The notes: generated from the sequence alone by a model not told the origin. DNA of 64,000 bases from Jacaranda mimosifolia (GCA_018894105.1 CM032131.1:4428501-4492500), one strand, 5' to 3'; shown: positions 44,963-57,820, numbered from the stretch's first letter. Program-made: numbers and translations.

Positions 44963-47900
44963 TAGAAGTTCGCGCCTGTGCTTATGCCCTAACCGGAGAG
45001 GATGCACCGGAACCCAATAAAGTAGTTGAAGGTGTGATTACTATCTCCAAAAATCTTGGTAAAGTATTATATGATCTTGTTACTTCCCATTCATTTATAT
45101 CTGTTGATTTTTCTCAAAAATTAAATTTGAAACCCAAAACCATGGCCTACCAAGTTCAAGTGCAGACACCCTCAGGAGTAGAGTTAGTCACAGATACCAT
45201 ATATCGGAATTGCCCGATTATGATCAAGGGTCGAGTGTATCTAGCCAATCTAATATGAATGACAATCCAAGGATATGACGTAATACTTGGGATGGATTAG
45301 CTATACCATCATCAGGCACAAATGAATTGCTACATCAAGTGCATTACACTCAGGGAAAGGATCTTAATATCTTCACACCCTTCGGCAAATAACGCTTTTC
45401 CAATACTAATTATATCAGCGTTAAAAGCTAAGCAGATTTTGAATGAAGATGGGCAAGGATTTTTGGCATGCCTCATTGACAAACCTCGGGACACAGCCAA
45501 GATCAAGGAAGTAGAAGTAGTAGTGGAATACCCGGAGGTATTTCCTGAAGAATTAAACTCACTACCCCTCTCTGACAAAGAGATAAAGTTTGTTATTCAC
45601 ACTCTACCATAGGCTACACCATTCTCCATAACTCCTTACTGGATGGCACCTGCTGAGCTTAAAAAGTTGAAAAGCCAACTGCAGAAGTTACTAGAAAAAA
45701 AATTTCGTAGACCTAGCACATCCCCTTGGGGAGCCCCAGTGCTATTCATCAAGAAGAATGATAGGTCTTTAAGAATGTGCATCAACTACAGATAATTGAA
45801 CAAGGTCACTAAAAAAAATAAGTACCCTCTGCCACATGTAGATGAGTTATTTGACCTATTGCATGGGTCAAGAATCTTCTCCAAGCTGGACCTAAGACAA
45901 GGGTATTACCAACTGAAGATCAGAAAAGAAGATGTATCAAAGACGGCTTTCAATTCTTGATATGGTCGTTTTGAGTTTGTAGTGATGCCGTTTGGTCGAA
46001 CTAACGCCCCAGCGACATTCATAGACTTGATGCACCGGATCTTTAGGCCATATTTGGACCAGTTTGTGGTTATCTTCATCGAAGACATCCTAGTATTCTC
46101 TAAATCTAGAGAGGAACACATAAAGCACTTACATATAGTTTTAAGAACTTTAAAAGAGCATCAGATGTATGCTAAGTTCAATAAATGTGAGTTCTGGATT
46201 GAGAAAGTAACCTTTCTAGGTCACGCAATCACTTGAGGTGAGCTAGAAGTGGACCCCTCTAAAATAGAAATGATTATCAATTGGAAGAAGCTCGAGACCG
46301 ATACTGAAGTTCAGAGCTTTCTTGGATTGGCTAGTTACTATTAGAGATTTGTTCAGGATTTCTCCAAGATAGATGGTCCGTTGACTAAGTTAAACCAGAA
46401 AGACCAATCGTTTGATTGGAACACAGAGTGTGAGAGAAGCTTCCAAGAGTTGAAGAACTGCCTAACTACAGCTCCAGTTTTAGCTCTTTCGGATGGACTA
46501 AAGGACTCTATGGTGTATACAGATGCCTCATATAAAAGGCTGGGAAGCATGTTGATGCAGAAAGGATGGGTCATCACTTATGCATCTAAGAAGTTAAAAC
46601 CTCATGAGGAGAACTATCCGACTCATGATCTGGAGCTGGCAGTGATTACTTTTGCATTGTCCAAATGGAGGCATTACCTCTGCAGAGCTACATTTGAGGT
46701 ATATACAGATCACAAAAGCCTCAAGTATCTACATTCACAAAAAGATCTGAACATGAGGCAGCATAGATAGGTAGAGTTTCTAGAGGATTATGACTTCTCC
46801 ATCGCCTACTATCTGGGAAAGTGAATAGTCGATGCCTTGAGCCGAAAGGCGGGAATGGCTCATCTACAAGGGGCAAGAATATCAAAACGAACTAGTATAG
46901 GTGTTGTGCTAAGATTAAAACAATGAGCTTGGGTTGCATGAGTAAAAGTACAACTTGAACTACATGATGAAATTCGACAGCCCTAAGCCAAGGATAAGTG
47001 AATGTTGAAACAAACAAAAATGGTTGGAAGTTTTGAAGGATTCGAGTTTAGTATCAATGGTCAAGGCACATTGCTATTTCATAAGAGAATTTGTGTGCCT
47101 GAAGAAATAAAAAGGAGATTATTAGAAGAGGCACACAAAGCGAGATATGCAGTACATCTGGTAGGTATAAAAATGTATCAAGATTTGAAGAAACAGTTCT
47201 GGTGGAATGGAATGAAGAAGGATGTAGCAGATCATGTGCAAAAATGTCTGACCTATTAGTTAGTGAAAGCAGAACACTAATGACCATCAGGGTTGTTACA
47301 ACTACTTCCTATCTCTGGCTGAAAATGGGAACAAGTGACCATGGACTTTGTGACAGGTCTACCGAAGACTAGATGAGGTTATGATAGTATCTGGGTGATA
47401 GTAGATCATTTGATAAAGTCTGCGCATTTTCTACCATTCAGAACGGACTATAAGATTGAGAAACTGGCAGAATTATACATTAAAGAGATCATCAGGTTAC
47501 ACAGGATTCCAATCAGTATCGTATTTGATCGAGACCTAAAGTTCACATTGAGACTTTAGAAAAGTTTCCAATGACATCTACGAATAAGGTTACAATTTAG
47601 CTTAGCTACTCATCCTCAGATTGATGGACAATCGGGAAGGGTCATTCGAATTTTGGAAAACATGCTGCAAGCTTGTGTTTTGGATTTTGGTGGAGGTTGG
47701 ACCCGACACATGCCTCTGGTAGAATTTGCCTACAATAATAGCTATCAGTCTATCATTCAAATAGCACCATACGAAGCACTGTATAGACAGAAGTGTCAAT
47801 CCCTGTTCTATTGGGATCTGGCAGAGTACAAAGGTACCATTGACATGTCTCTGGGAACTGTGAAGCCTAAACTGATTCAAGAGACCGTCGAGAAGGTACA

Positions 47901-48410
47901 GATTATTAAGCAGTGAATGAAGGCTACTCAAGACCGGCAGAAAAGTTATACAGATAAGCGGAGGAAGAATTTGGAGTTTGAAGTTGGTGATCGAGTGTTC
48001 CTCAAGGTGTCCCTGAGGAAAGGGATTAGAAGAATTGGCAAAGGTGAAAAGTTGAGTCCGAGGTATGTTGGACCTTATGAAATAAGTGAGAAAGTTGGAC
48101 AAGTGGCTTATCATCTTGTACTGCCCTAAAACCTAATAGGGATACACGATGTCTTTCATGTGTCTCAACTTCAAAAATACTATCTCAATCTTTCCCACAT
48201 CATATCACCAGAGCTCATATAATTGAAAGGTGATCTGACTACAAGGAACAACTAATTCGTAACTTGGATCAAAAATTTTGGGAGCTTAGGAATCAAATGA
48301 TTCCCCAAGTAAAAGTGTTGTGGTGCAACCATAATGTGGAGAAAGCAAACTGGGAGCAAGAGGACCTCATGTGCTAGCAATATCTAGAGCTATTCCAACA
48401 TTCAAGTGAG
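44963..48410 (+). pseudogene. pol of element B: PR-RT-RNase H-INT, broken
   Basis: Protease near 45066 reads YDLVTSHSFIS, having lost the catalytic D-S/T-G triad. RT covers about 45530-46340; its catalytic box reads [13 protein letters not shown] (46066-46106), with the first Asp of the DD pair changed to Glu. RNase H covers about 46500-46735 ([26 protein letters not shown]). Integrase: HHCC region 47110-47260, TMDFVTGLP near 47338, IVFDRDLKF near 47517; the catalytic Glu position near 47635 reads QSGRVIRILENM, having lost the Glu found in A (QSER). The GEKLSPRYVGPYEI block (48046) and a degenerate chromodomain-like tail follow. Confidence 0.9.
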
Positions 48411-48429
48411 AATCTGGGGACCAAATTCT

Positions 48430-48445
48430 TTTTAGAGGGGGAGGT
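48430..48445 (+). promoter_or_regulatory. Polypurine tract of element B
   Basis: TTTTTAGAGGGGGAGGT directly before the 3' LTR start TGTAACACCCC. Confidence 0.82.
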
Positions 48446-50592
48446 TGTAACACCCCGAAAATTTTATGTATTTATAGAATTTAATTTTCATGAATATTAT
48501 TTTATTCTTGATAATTTATCACTTTATTGAATTTTAAGGGTCAATTTATGTTTAAGAAAACCTCAATTTCAAGAATTACAGACTTGATTTGACCACATTT
48601 GAAACTTAGAGGGTTTGTATGGAAGCTTTTAAATTTGTTGAGCTTAACTCCATTATTTTTTTAAACTGAAAGGCCAAAATGAGATGCAGCATAAGTTTTG
48701 GGGTCAAATGAAAATCCAAAAACTCATTCTTTAGATACCCAATTTTCATTTCTCTCCCCCCATGTCTTATCTTTCTTCCCCGCATTCACCCACACCTTCC
48801 CCCCCGGCGATTTCTTTTCAGACGAGCCCTTTCCACAAACCTAACCGGCCATCTCCTTCTCAACACCTCTGGCAACTATCTGGCACCACGAGCACAGCAT
48901 TCTGGGCAGAAGATCACCAAAACTAAGAAGATTGAAGAAACCCACCTCGACAGACGTTAGTAGAACAGTGGCTAAAATAAACTTCTAGCCCCTGTTTTAG
49001 GAAGCTCTCAGCTAGGGGACCACGGTGGTGTCATTGCGTGGATGTTTCACGTGGTGGCGAAGACGAAAATCGGTGAGTTCTTCACAATGGAGCAAGGTAG
49101 ATTTCAGGGTTTCAGGGCAGCGATTGAGGCCTTTTTCCAATGGAGAAACTGAAAATGGAGCTAGGCATCGAATAGCTCTCGGCCAAAGGCATCTTTAGGT
49201 AGTGGCATTGAATTTTTCGAAGACGTCGAATGGGGACGGGGGCAGAGAGATAGTTTTGCCTCCTCGACGCAACAATCGCACCTATGTGCTTGGTTTGTGA
49301 TTCCAAAAACTCCATAATCGCATCTTGTGTTGGAAGTTGGGAATGATATTGGAATATATATATATATATATATGCATTTATATCGTACCTTTGTTCATGA
49401 ACTTGTATTATGTCAAGAATTGAAGTATGACATGTGGATTGGTATATATGTGTATATATATAAATATATCACATGTTGGACTTATTATATAATTAGTGGA
49501 CCTAGTTGTGACATATTATATACTAACTTGGATTAATTAAGTGTATTAAAGTATGTAAACCCCAACTTGAGGATTTAAATAAATTGGGACCTAAGTATTG
49601 ACATTGAGGTTAATCTTGTTAAATGGGCTATTATTGTTAATTTGAGATGATGTATGAGGAATCATAAGTTCAAGGACTAGATTACATTCTATTATTGGGA
49701 TCGAAACAACCCTGTAACTATTTCTATAGTGATCGGCTAAATTAACGCATTTCGTACCGATAGATTTGATCGGACCTTAACTATTGTATTAGTTGGTTAA
49801 TTAGTGATTTTTAGGACTGTTAATAGTATGATTAAGTGTGTTAAGAATCAAAGGAGGATTTTAATGATAAAAATACCCTTTTGTTTAGGTGACGAAGAAG
49901 TAGGTCCTGCCGGCCAATAAGATTGCTGACTATGGTTGCTTTATTTGAGAACTACAAAGATGAGGGTCTATCATTCTGGCCTCAATTATCTGTTCTTGTG
50001 GAATGACCCCTATGAGGGTTCCTCTTTCTGTACTGTAATCTGTTTTGTTGAAATTTGAGAATTGTTGAGTTCCCGATTGCTATCTGTTATCTTATATGTT
50101 CACCCCCTATGCGGGTTATTATCTGTTACTAATTCTGACTCCTGTCTGTTCTTAAGTTTATTCCTCACTAAGTCTTTGGAATTATCCCCCTCCTCTATCC
50201 CCCCCCCCCCCGTATCACTTCGCTTTCTCATATATGTTTTGGTGATGATCTTGTACTTCAGGCTTGGATGGAAGTACATACGTTTTGTAATAAAATAAGT
50301 GTTTAGACCTATGTACGAATCACTTTTATGTTAAGTTGAAACTTGGAGATGTTGTGATATGTCAAAACTTGAACTTATGGTTTGTAGTAGGTATGAAACG
50401 ATGAATGATGGGATTTGTCATAGCATGTAATTTGTACTTTTGTTAAGATTTGCTTACGTTGAAGCTTGTTGTTATCCTTGATAAGTTTGAAAAAAAAAAT
50501 CCCATGGGCCTATTGTTTGAATTATGGATGAGACTTAAGTCTGGACTGAGTGGCACCTCAACTTAGGTGATATCCCGAATAAGGGCGGTACA
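48446..50592 (+). mobile_element. 3' LTR of element B, 2147 bp, internally deleted
   Basis: Starts TGTAACACCCCGAAAATTTT, ends CCCGAATAAGGGCGGTACA. It lacks the ~790 bp between CCTGTCTGTTCT and TAAGTTTATCCCTCAC of the 5' LTR, and one copy of the internal GGTTAATCTTGTT repeat. Confidence 0.9.
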
Positions 50593-50793
50593 TGTCCCTA
50601 ATTATAAATGGTTATAATTTAAACATTATTTTTTCAAGGTTAAATTTGTAAAAATCATTAGGATAGACAAAAATGAAATCTTCTATCATTTAATATGTAT
50701 AATTAAAGGCAATATTTTTATTTTCATCGCAAAAGGATGTTTATACTAAATTTAATAGTAATTATCTTTTTTCTATTTTAGTAATAATATTTA

Positions 50794-51462
50794 GGGTTAA
50801 ATTCATTTTAAAATAGTTAACGGTGTCAAAATTCTATAGTAAATTACTGATTTAACCTCAAAAAATAACTAAATAATATAAAAACATAGGATACATGGCA
50901 TTTTTTTCTATATAGACAAATCTATACTTGGCACCCGTACTACAAAAACTTTCAAATACCCCACTCAAATTTCTTTGCCATTAGAAAATAACGGTTGTTT
51001 GGCTGATGTAGCATTAAAATTATATTCCCTCTATACATATGATCATTGAAAATTTGTATGTCCAAAATATCTGTGTGATTTACTATATAATGCTTAAGTT
51101 TCTTACTTCAATTTTGTTACTTTCATTTTAGGACCTAAAGCATCGTCTAACTCCCAATGCAACAAAAACATTAAATGATTTCAATTTTTTTTAAAAGAAC
51201 ATTAAATAACTTCATTCTAATATAGGACATATGGGACTAACAAAATAGAGACTGCTTGTGCGGAAAAACAATCACATATCCTAAGTTTTTATATTATTTA
51301 GTTATTTTATGAGACTAAATTAGTAATTTACTCTAAAATTTTGACACCACCAGTTATTTTACTAATGACATATACCTTTGAGGGGGTATTTGATGTTTTT
51401 GGAAGTATAGGGGGTATTTGATACATACCCCATAGTACAAAGGGGTAAAATGAATTTAACCC
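50794..51462. mobile_element. Mutator-type MITE, 669 bp, perfect 9-bp TSD
   Basis: GGGTTAAATTCATTTTA and TAAAATGAATTTAACCC are perfect terminal inverted repeats, flanked by identical 9-bp duplications TAATATTTA (50785-50793 and 51463-51471). A 9-bp TSD is typical of Mutator-like elements. The terminal homology extends about 100-190 bp inward; the left arm has lost ~80 bp relative to the right. No coding capacity. Confidence 0.93.
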
Positions 51463-51471
51463 TAATATTTA

Positions 51472-52636
51472 TTAAATTTTTACTTATTTTAATTTTTAGA
51501 GTCCAAATAATTTCTTAGGCCTGTATTTGTAATTAAATAATTAGGTGAAAACAATTAGATTAGGCCACTAGGGCTCTTTTATTTTATTTGTTTGAAAATA
51601 CATTTATTGGGTTTTATCCAAAGAAAATTTTTATAGGAACTTACAAAACAATCAAAATCTCTCTTCTTTGACTTCAATGAGATTGAAATATAGAGACAAA
51701 GCTAGGTGATTATTTCAAAAGGAGCTTTTTTGTTTTTCTTTATATATCTGCGGTTTAATTTGTTGATTATTTTTATGTATCTCTTTTCTTCATTTAGCAC
51801 AACATATATTATTACTTCATTTTATTATTTGATAATATATTTTAGGTGTTTGTTTATATGCATTATAAAATATTGATTTTATTGTATCTTTGAATTGAAA
51901 GTAACCCAAATTTATATGTACTTTTAGTTCTTATGAAAAGAATAAGATTAAATGTTTGTTTAATTGTTATTATTATATATATTACTAACAGTTTTGACAT
52001 TGAGAAATATATTGTTAAAAGCTTTAATATTAATTTGATCATTGATGAACTTTTATGATATGAAAGAGTGCCATGTTTAATTCCAATGAATATATATATA
52101 TATATATATATATTGAACTTAAAATTATAAAATTTATGTTTGAATTGTTATAATTTATAATTTTTTTGTCCCCCGGCCAAAGTCTCATTTTTGAATCTGT
52201 ACTTGATTGTCACTTACTATTTTATCATTATTAATATGGGAAGGGTTTATAAGTTTGAAAATTTTGCCCTTCCAATTGTTTATATTTTTTATTTTAGAAA
52301 ATGGCTTGCTCACTTTTTAAAATTGGATTGCATTATACTGGAGGTGTGTCTGGTCTTAATTAAATTTCATAGAATCTTTGGTCAAATAATAATGGAAGGG
52401 AATAATTTTAGAAAAAGCAAAATATGAGGAAAGATGTGGATGCCAAAACTAAAATCCCAAGGGTGGTGGATGCATATATCCCATTCAAAAGCTATACTTC
52501 TGTCAATTTACAGATATATTACCTATAGATTCCATTTTGGAAAACCTTTTGGTTGAGGTCAGTGGAAATACAGGAAATAATCGTAAATTTGAGTTCCGTC
52601 TCCTTGCTTTCACAAATGTAAGGTATAGATATAAAT
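51472..52636. other. Intergenic, no gene recognised
   Basis: AT-rich, (AT)n at about 52088-52112. The segment near 52168 (GTCCCCCGGCCAAAGTCTCATTTTTGAATCTG) looks like a fragment of a dispersed plant DNA-transposon end, without its partner. Confidence 0.4.
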
Positions 52637-52639
52637 TAA

Positions 52640-53215
52640 GGCCCGTTTACTTTGTGATATGGGATATGGGGTGATAGGATGAAATAAAAGATGAAGAGTA
52701 GGATTAAGATAATTTAATATTTTTTATATTATATTTACTTTTGTGGGAGATATGAATGATAAAATTGAATTATTGTATTGAGAATAGTTACAAAAACATG
52801 AATTATAATACTTGGATAAATTATAAAAGATTAAAGTACCTATAGTTCAAATATTTTTCTATTTAGCATAAAGAAATTAATTTTTTTCCATTTCAATACA
52901 ACATCCAATTATTTCTTCTTTTTTCCAAACGTAAAGAAATTATTTTTAATATATTTCCAAACATAAATAAATTATTTCCAAGCATAAATATATTTTTAAT
53001 ATTTAATATTTTTAATTATTTTTAAATTGTTTGATTGGCGTCGTAATAAGAAATTATTTGAAGTTGCAGCACCAAATATGTGATAAAACTATCACACCTC
53101 AAAGGTGAAATACGATCTGGTGGTTTATTACAAGGCTCAAATCTTAATAAGTAAATATGGGATGAGGCAGGATATGGGCTTTCATCATGCCTCATCCAAC
53201 AAAATAAACACGCCC
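52640..53215. mobile_element. Tourist-like (PIF/Harbinger) MITE, 576 bp
   Basis: Termini GGCCCGTTTACTTTGTG and ...CAAAATAAACACGCCC are imperfect inverted repeats flanked by TAA on both sides (52637-52639, 53216-53218), the 3-bp TWA target of PIF/Harbinger elements. Subterminal GATATGGGATATGGGG and GGGATGAGGCAGGATATGGG add to the symmetry. Confidence 0.8.
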
Positions 53216-53595
53216 TAAGAGTTCAGTACTATTGATTATGAATAACAGATCAGTTAAGGATCCCACTCCCGATTGAAAGTATTAAAATAACAATATACCA
53301 ATTCATGATAAAGGCAAAAAGGGATGAAAAATACTGCTTATTCTAAATCATGATAAAGGCCAAAAGGGAATGAAACCTGTCTAATCTCACATAGTGCCGT
53401 AGAGTGGTAAATTGGAATAATGAACCGAGATAGAATTTGTTACTTTATTTTTATTTTATTTTATTTTTTACCAATGAATAGGCCAGTAAACACTTTTAAG
53501 AAACTGCCAAGTAAATACATTTCATGTTAATTATCACAAGTACCCCTGAGCGTTTAGATTATCTATTTCATTACATATTTCATCTATTATTTTAT

Positions 53596-56022
53596 GGGTT
53601 AATTATTCAGATCCTCTCTGAGATTTGGCTTATTTACCCAAAAATTCACAGATTTGATGAAATTACAAATACCTGCTAATGTTTTGTCCCGTCTTATATT
53701 TTTCAAAGTCTGTTAGCCCCCGTAATAAAAATTGGCCATGTCATCAAAAATTTTACATAAAAATTAAGAAATGCCCTTTGGTCACTATTATAGTTATTTT
53801 TTAGACAAAAATTATCATTGGACCTATTTGTAATATTTCTAAGACCATAAAGTTTTATTTGTTAAATTTTTGTAAGCCATTACAATTGATAGTTTGACAA
53901 ATTTTCTAATAATTTTTATTTTTTTAATATTTGATTTTACATTTTAAGTTATAATTTTTTATTTGGTAAATTATAAAATACAACATTATTTTTATCCCCC
54001 TAAAAAAATCAGAAGATTACATAAGTTAAATATGTAAATTCTTTCATAAATAAAAATTTTGGAACACTACAAACAACCCCCTGAAATTTGAAAAAAACCA
54101 CATAACTTGTTTGAAAGAAAGACTAACATTGCATAACTAGCAATAAATACTATCAAAAACTTACATTTTAATCCTTCAAACACTCAAAGTTTGACAGATT
54201 CATCATCCAAAATACTTATAAAATATTGATAGACTCTCTACCCAAACTCCATAAATACTGTCATTTTAGGCAACAAGAATAGCCATACAATCCAATCATA
54301 ACCAATAAAAATTCAAAAAATTGCCTTTCAAATCCAACAAAGACCACCCCAATACAACAAAACAATAGAAAATATGTAGTTTTTTAGAAATTTCAAAGAA
54401 TTGTTGTCTAAAATTAGCATCAATATGCCTACAATATTTTCTATTTATGGCATTGGGATTGCAGCTTCAATAAGGCCCTGCCAATAGAAATAAAAAAATC
54501 AAAGATCATATCACATAAAACCTTTAACTTTATAAAACATAAGAAAAAAACCTTGAGGTAATCATAATATTATATTCACCCCCATACTATTTTACAAACC
54601 TAACGAAGACAATCAAATTGCATACAGATAATAGCACACAAGTTTTTAAAGACATATCAAAGAAAATCTTTAACTTTCGAAAACATAAAAATGATAACCT
54701 TTATATAATTATAATCATATGTTTACCCCCTAATGTTTTTACACACTTCACAAACAATAATCTAAGTTGCAGATAGGAAAACCTATAATATTACATTTAC
54801 CCCCCTCAAACTTTTATAAACCTAACAAAAAAATCATTTAAGTCAAACACAGATAGCAAAAAAACCATTTAGGTAGCAAAAAGACAACAGAATCTAGAAA
54901 TACCTTCTATCTATCAGTTATGAAGGTCTAGGGCTTGTTAATATCGAATCCCCTTAGTATATCCCTAAAGTACTCAAAGAAAAGCCCCCAACTCTTTTTG
55001 CATTCAATTTTAACTACTACAAATACAATTGGAAACAACCCATTGTTCCCATCAAAACCTACCGGTAGAACCCCTTCATAGAACCCATTTTGCACAACAA
55101 TGTCAAAAAATCCAGAACTATCTCTGCAACAAAAAAAAAAAAATGAAAAACACCAATTATTTAAATCAATGAAACATTACATATTCTCTCTTCTGGTTTT
55201 CTAATCATTACAGTATAGCAAGGTTTGATCTTTCAGAAAAGACAGTAGACTCCAAGATTCTCAAATAGGAAAAATCAGTCCAATAGCATATGTTTTACCA
55301 CATCATTTATGAAAAAACTGAGATATATTAATATGCCTGAACTAAAACACTTTTAAACTATTGAATAAAGTTCATTTTTAATGAAGATAAAAAAAAAGAA
55401 AAAAAGAAAAGAAAACCCACAAATAGAACAAAAGAATCCATACATTACTAAAAAAAATAGAAAAAAAAAAGTTGTATTTTTGACATAATATGAAGAAATA
55501 TGTAACATAATAATAAGATCTACAAAAACAACACATTTTGAAAATAAAAACCATACATTTATCGAACTTTGAAATATTAGTATTTTTTAAATGACTTCAA
55601 ACTTGGGAGTCCAATGATCTCTTATCACCTTCCAAAATGGACTGGAGAATGACAGGTGGAAGGAGTTGAGCTTGGGAATGTAGGCCAAACGGTTTTGGGA
55701 GATTTTGGAATTTTTTCCTCTTTTTTTTTTCACCCAATGAAAAGTAGATGAATAAGGAAGAGGCTTGTCTTTCTTTCTTCTTTACCATCACTTCATGCGC
55801 TCTTTGGTCAATTTGGTAGGTCAGGGTCATTTTAGTCTTTGATTATTTATTTTTTTTTACTTTTTTGTTTTTTAATTTTGGACAAGGTTAAAATGGACAA
55901 TTCATAAAACTAATTAACTTAATATGGCCAGCCGTTAGCGCTAGGGTGGTATTTGTAATTTCGTGAAACCTATGAATCTTGTTGTAATTAGGCCAAACCT
56001 CAGGGGATTTGGGAATTAACCC
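53596..56022. mobile_element. Non-autonomous Mutator-type element, 2.4 kb
   Basis: Inverted ends of about 100 bp: the left starts GGGTTAATTATTCAGATCC and has GAAATTACAAATACC; the right, read inverted, starts GGGTTAATTCCCAAATCCCC and has GAAATTACAAATACC. The 9-bp flanks TTATTTTAT and TTACTATAC agree at 6 of 9 positions, a plausible decayed TSD. The interior is AT-rich with no transposase; the minus-strand ORF 55597-55830 has no domain. The fragment at 1490-1636 belongs to the same family. Confidence 0.75.
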
Positions 56023-56164
56023 TTACTATACATATATATATCAAGTTTATCTGATTTACAATCCATTATTTTTATAATTAGAAAATATTTAATATACTTT
56101 GCATATATTGAACTAGAAAACAAAACATGTGTTGGACTAGAGAATCCAAAATGACCCCTATGGG

Positions 56165-57270
56165 TAGACCTGGCAATTGGGTACCCGTGGGTAACCCAAT
56201 GATGGGTACCAACAGGTTGGGTAAATTTACCCACGGGTAAATTTACCCATTTTTTATTGGGTACGAGGTGGGGGATCCGTTACCCATGAGGATGGGTAAC
56301 GGGTAACCCGCGAGTACCCGTGATTTTTTTTTCTTTTTTTTTAATTATTTAAAGATAAACATGATGTTACTCAAATATTAACTAAATAAAACTAGAAAAA
56401 AAAAAAGACTACAAATTTCAAATATGAAATTGAATAAATACCAAAAGTATATTAATAATATTGTAGTTTAAAACTTATATATTAAGTATTCAAAATCTAC
56501 TAAATTTAAAGTAAATCACATTCAAAAGTTCAAACTTAAATTCATTACATGCCAAAAAAATTTTGAATTGAAAATTTAAATATCAATCAAATATTGTTGT
56601 TCTTGTGGAAGAAGATGTTGCATCCATAGGAATATGCTTCATCCATAGGAATATGCACAACAAGTTGTTTTAGGATATAATTTAATTTAATTTGCTATAG
56701 ATTTTTAATTTATGAAATCAAAAATTAATATTTAGATTAAAAATATTTATATGTAAATATATATAAATATATAATATATATTTATATGTATATATAATAT
56801 AATATATATATATATATTAAAGTACATCACATTCAAAAGTTCAAACTTAAATTCCATTACATGCCAAAAGTTTTTTGAATTGAAAATTTAAATATCAATC
56901 AAACATTGTTGTTCTTGTGGAAGAAGATGTTGCATCCATAGGAATATGCACAATAAGTTGTTTTAGGATATAATTTAATTTAATTTGCTATAAATTTTTA
57001 ATTTATGAAATCAAAAATTAATATTTAGATTAAAAATATTTATATGTAAATATATATACATATATATAAATATATAATATATATTTATATGTATACATAA
57101 TATATAATATATAAAAAAAAATTACGGGTTACCCGCGGGTTGGGCAAAAAGATGGTGGGTAAATTGGATACGGGTAAAATTACCCGCAATTTTTTGGGTA
57201 GGAAAAACAAGACCCATTACCCGTATTTTTTTGGATACCCACGGGTATGGGTTGAATTTTGTCAGGTCTA
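56165..57270. mobile_element. hAT-type non-autonomous element, 1106 bp, perfect 8-bp TSD
   Basis: TAGACCTGGCAATTGGG at the left and AATTTTGTCAGGTCTA at the right are inverted repeats, flanked by identical CCTATGGG (56157-56164, 57271-57278). The first ~160 bp and last ~150 bp are packed with GGGTA/TACCC words. The centre holds a ~310-bp tandem duplication (about 56509-56815 and 56818-57060, sharing TCACATTCAAAAGTTCAAAC and GAAGAAGATGTTGCATCC). No transposase. Confidence 0.93.
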
Positions 57271-57278
57271 CCTATGGG

Positions 57279-57690
57279 GCCATGATACATAAAATTAGAT
57301 CATATATTTTAATGTGTTTCATCTTCTATTTTACTTTATATAAGTATACGTGATCCACAACAACTTATTTTTTTGTATAAATATTTAATATATTTGACAT
57401 GTATCTATAAATGAAATATAGATAAGACACAACTCGAATAAAGAATCCAAAATAATATATGTAATTTTGTCTCCGGAGTTCTTCCCAAAAATTCGTAATT
57501 AAATGGTGAATATTGTGGATCTCAAGCTCGAGAACGCATTGCTCAAAGAATTTGCCCAAGTAAAAGATAAATTGATTAGATTATTTTGGTGTCATTTGTG
57601 AAAATACGATTTAATTCACTAAATGCTGAAAATATACATACGAGATCTAGACTTTGAGATTTTCGCGGTTATATGACCCCTCCAAGATAG
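57279..57690. other. Upstream intergenic of the sulfate transporter gene
   Basis: AT-rich, no ORF of note. It separates the hAT insertion from the promoter-proximal GAGAC cluster. Confidence 0.4.
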
Positions 57691-57701
57691 GAGGAATTGC
57701 A

Positions 57702-57820
57702 GAGACAGCAGAGAATTGCGACCAGTCCCATCCTATTGCCCTTGGCGTCCCCAACACTTGAGTCCGAGACATGCAATCTTCACTATCCAATTGCAAATTT
57801 CTGAAGAGACCTTCCGAGAC
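57702..57820 (+). promoter_or_regulatory. Cluster of four GAGAC (SURE-core) motifs
   Basis: GAGACA at 57702-57707, GAGACA at 57766-57771, GAGAC at 57806-57810 and GAGAC at 57816-57820, all on the coding strand, 375 to 261 bp before the start codon. GAGAC is the core of the sulfur-responsive element described for Arabidopsis SULTR1;1. Function here is inferred from motif and position only. Confidence 0.5.

Larger units (their letters stand above)
39426..50592 (+). mobile_element. Ty3/gypsy element B (Tekay/Del-like chromovirus type)
   Basis: An essentially complete but inactivated element of 11.2 kb. 5' LTR 39426-42469, PBS 42474, extra pre-gag ORF 42677-43441, gag from 43873, protease/RT/RNase H/integrase to about 48410, PPT 48430-48445, 3' LTR 48446-50592. 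The two LTRs differ by an ~790-bp deletion and by numerous substitutions, so the insertion is not recent. Confidence 0.92.
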
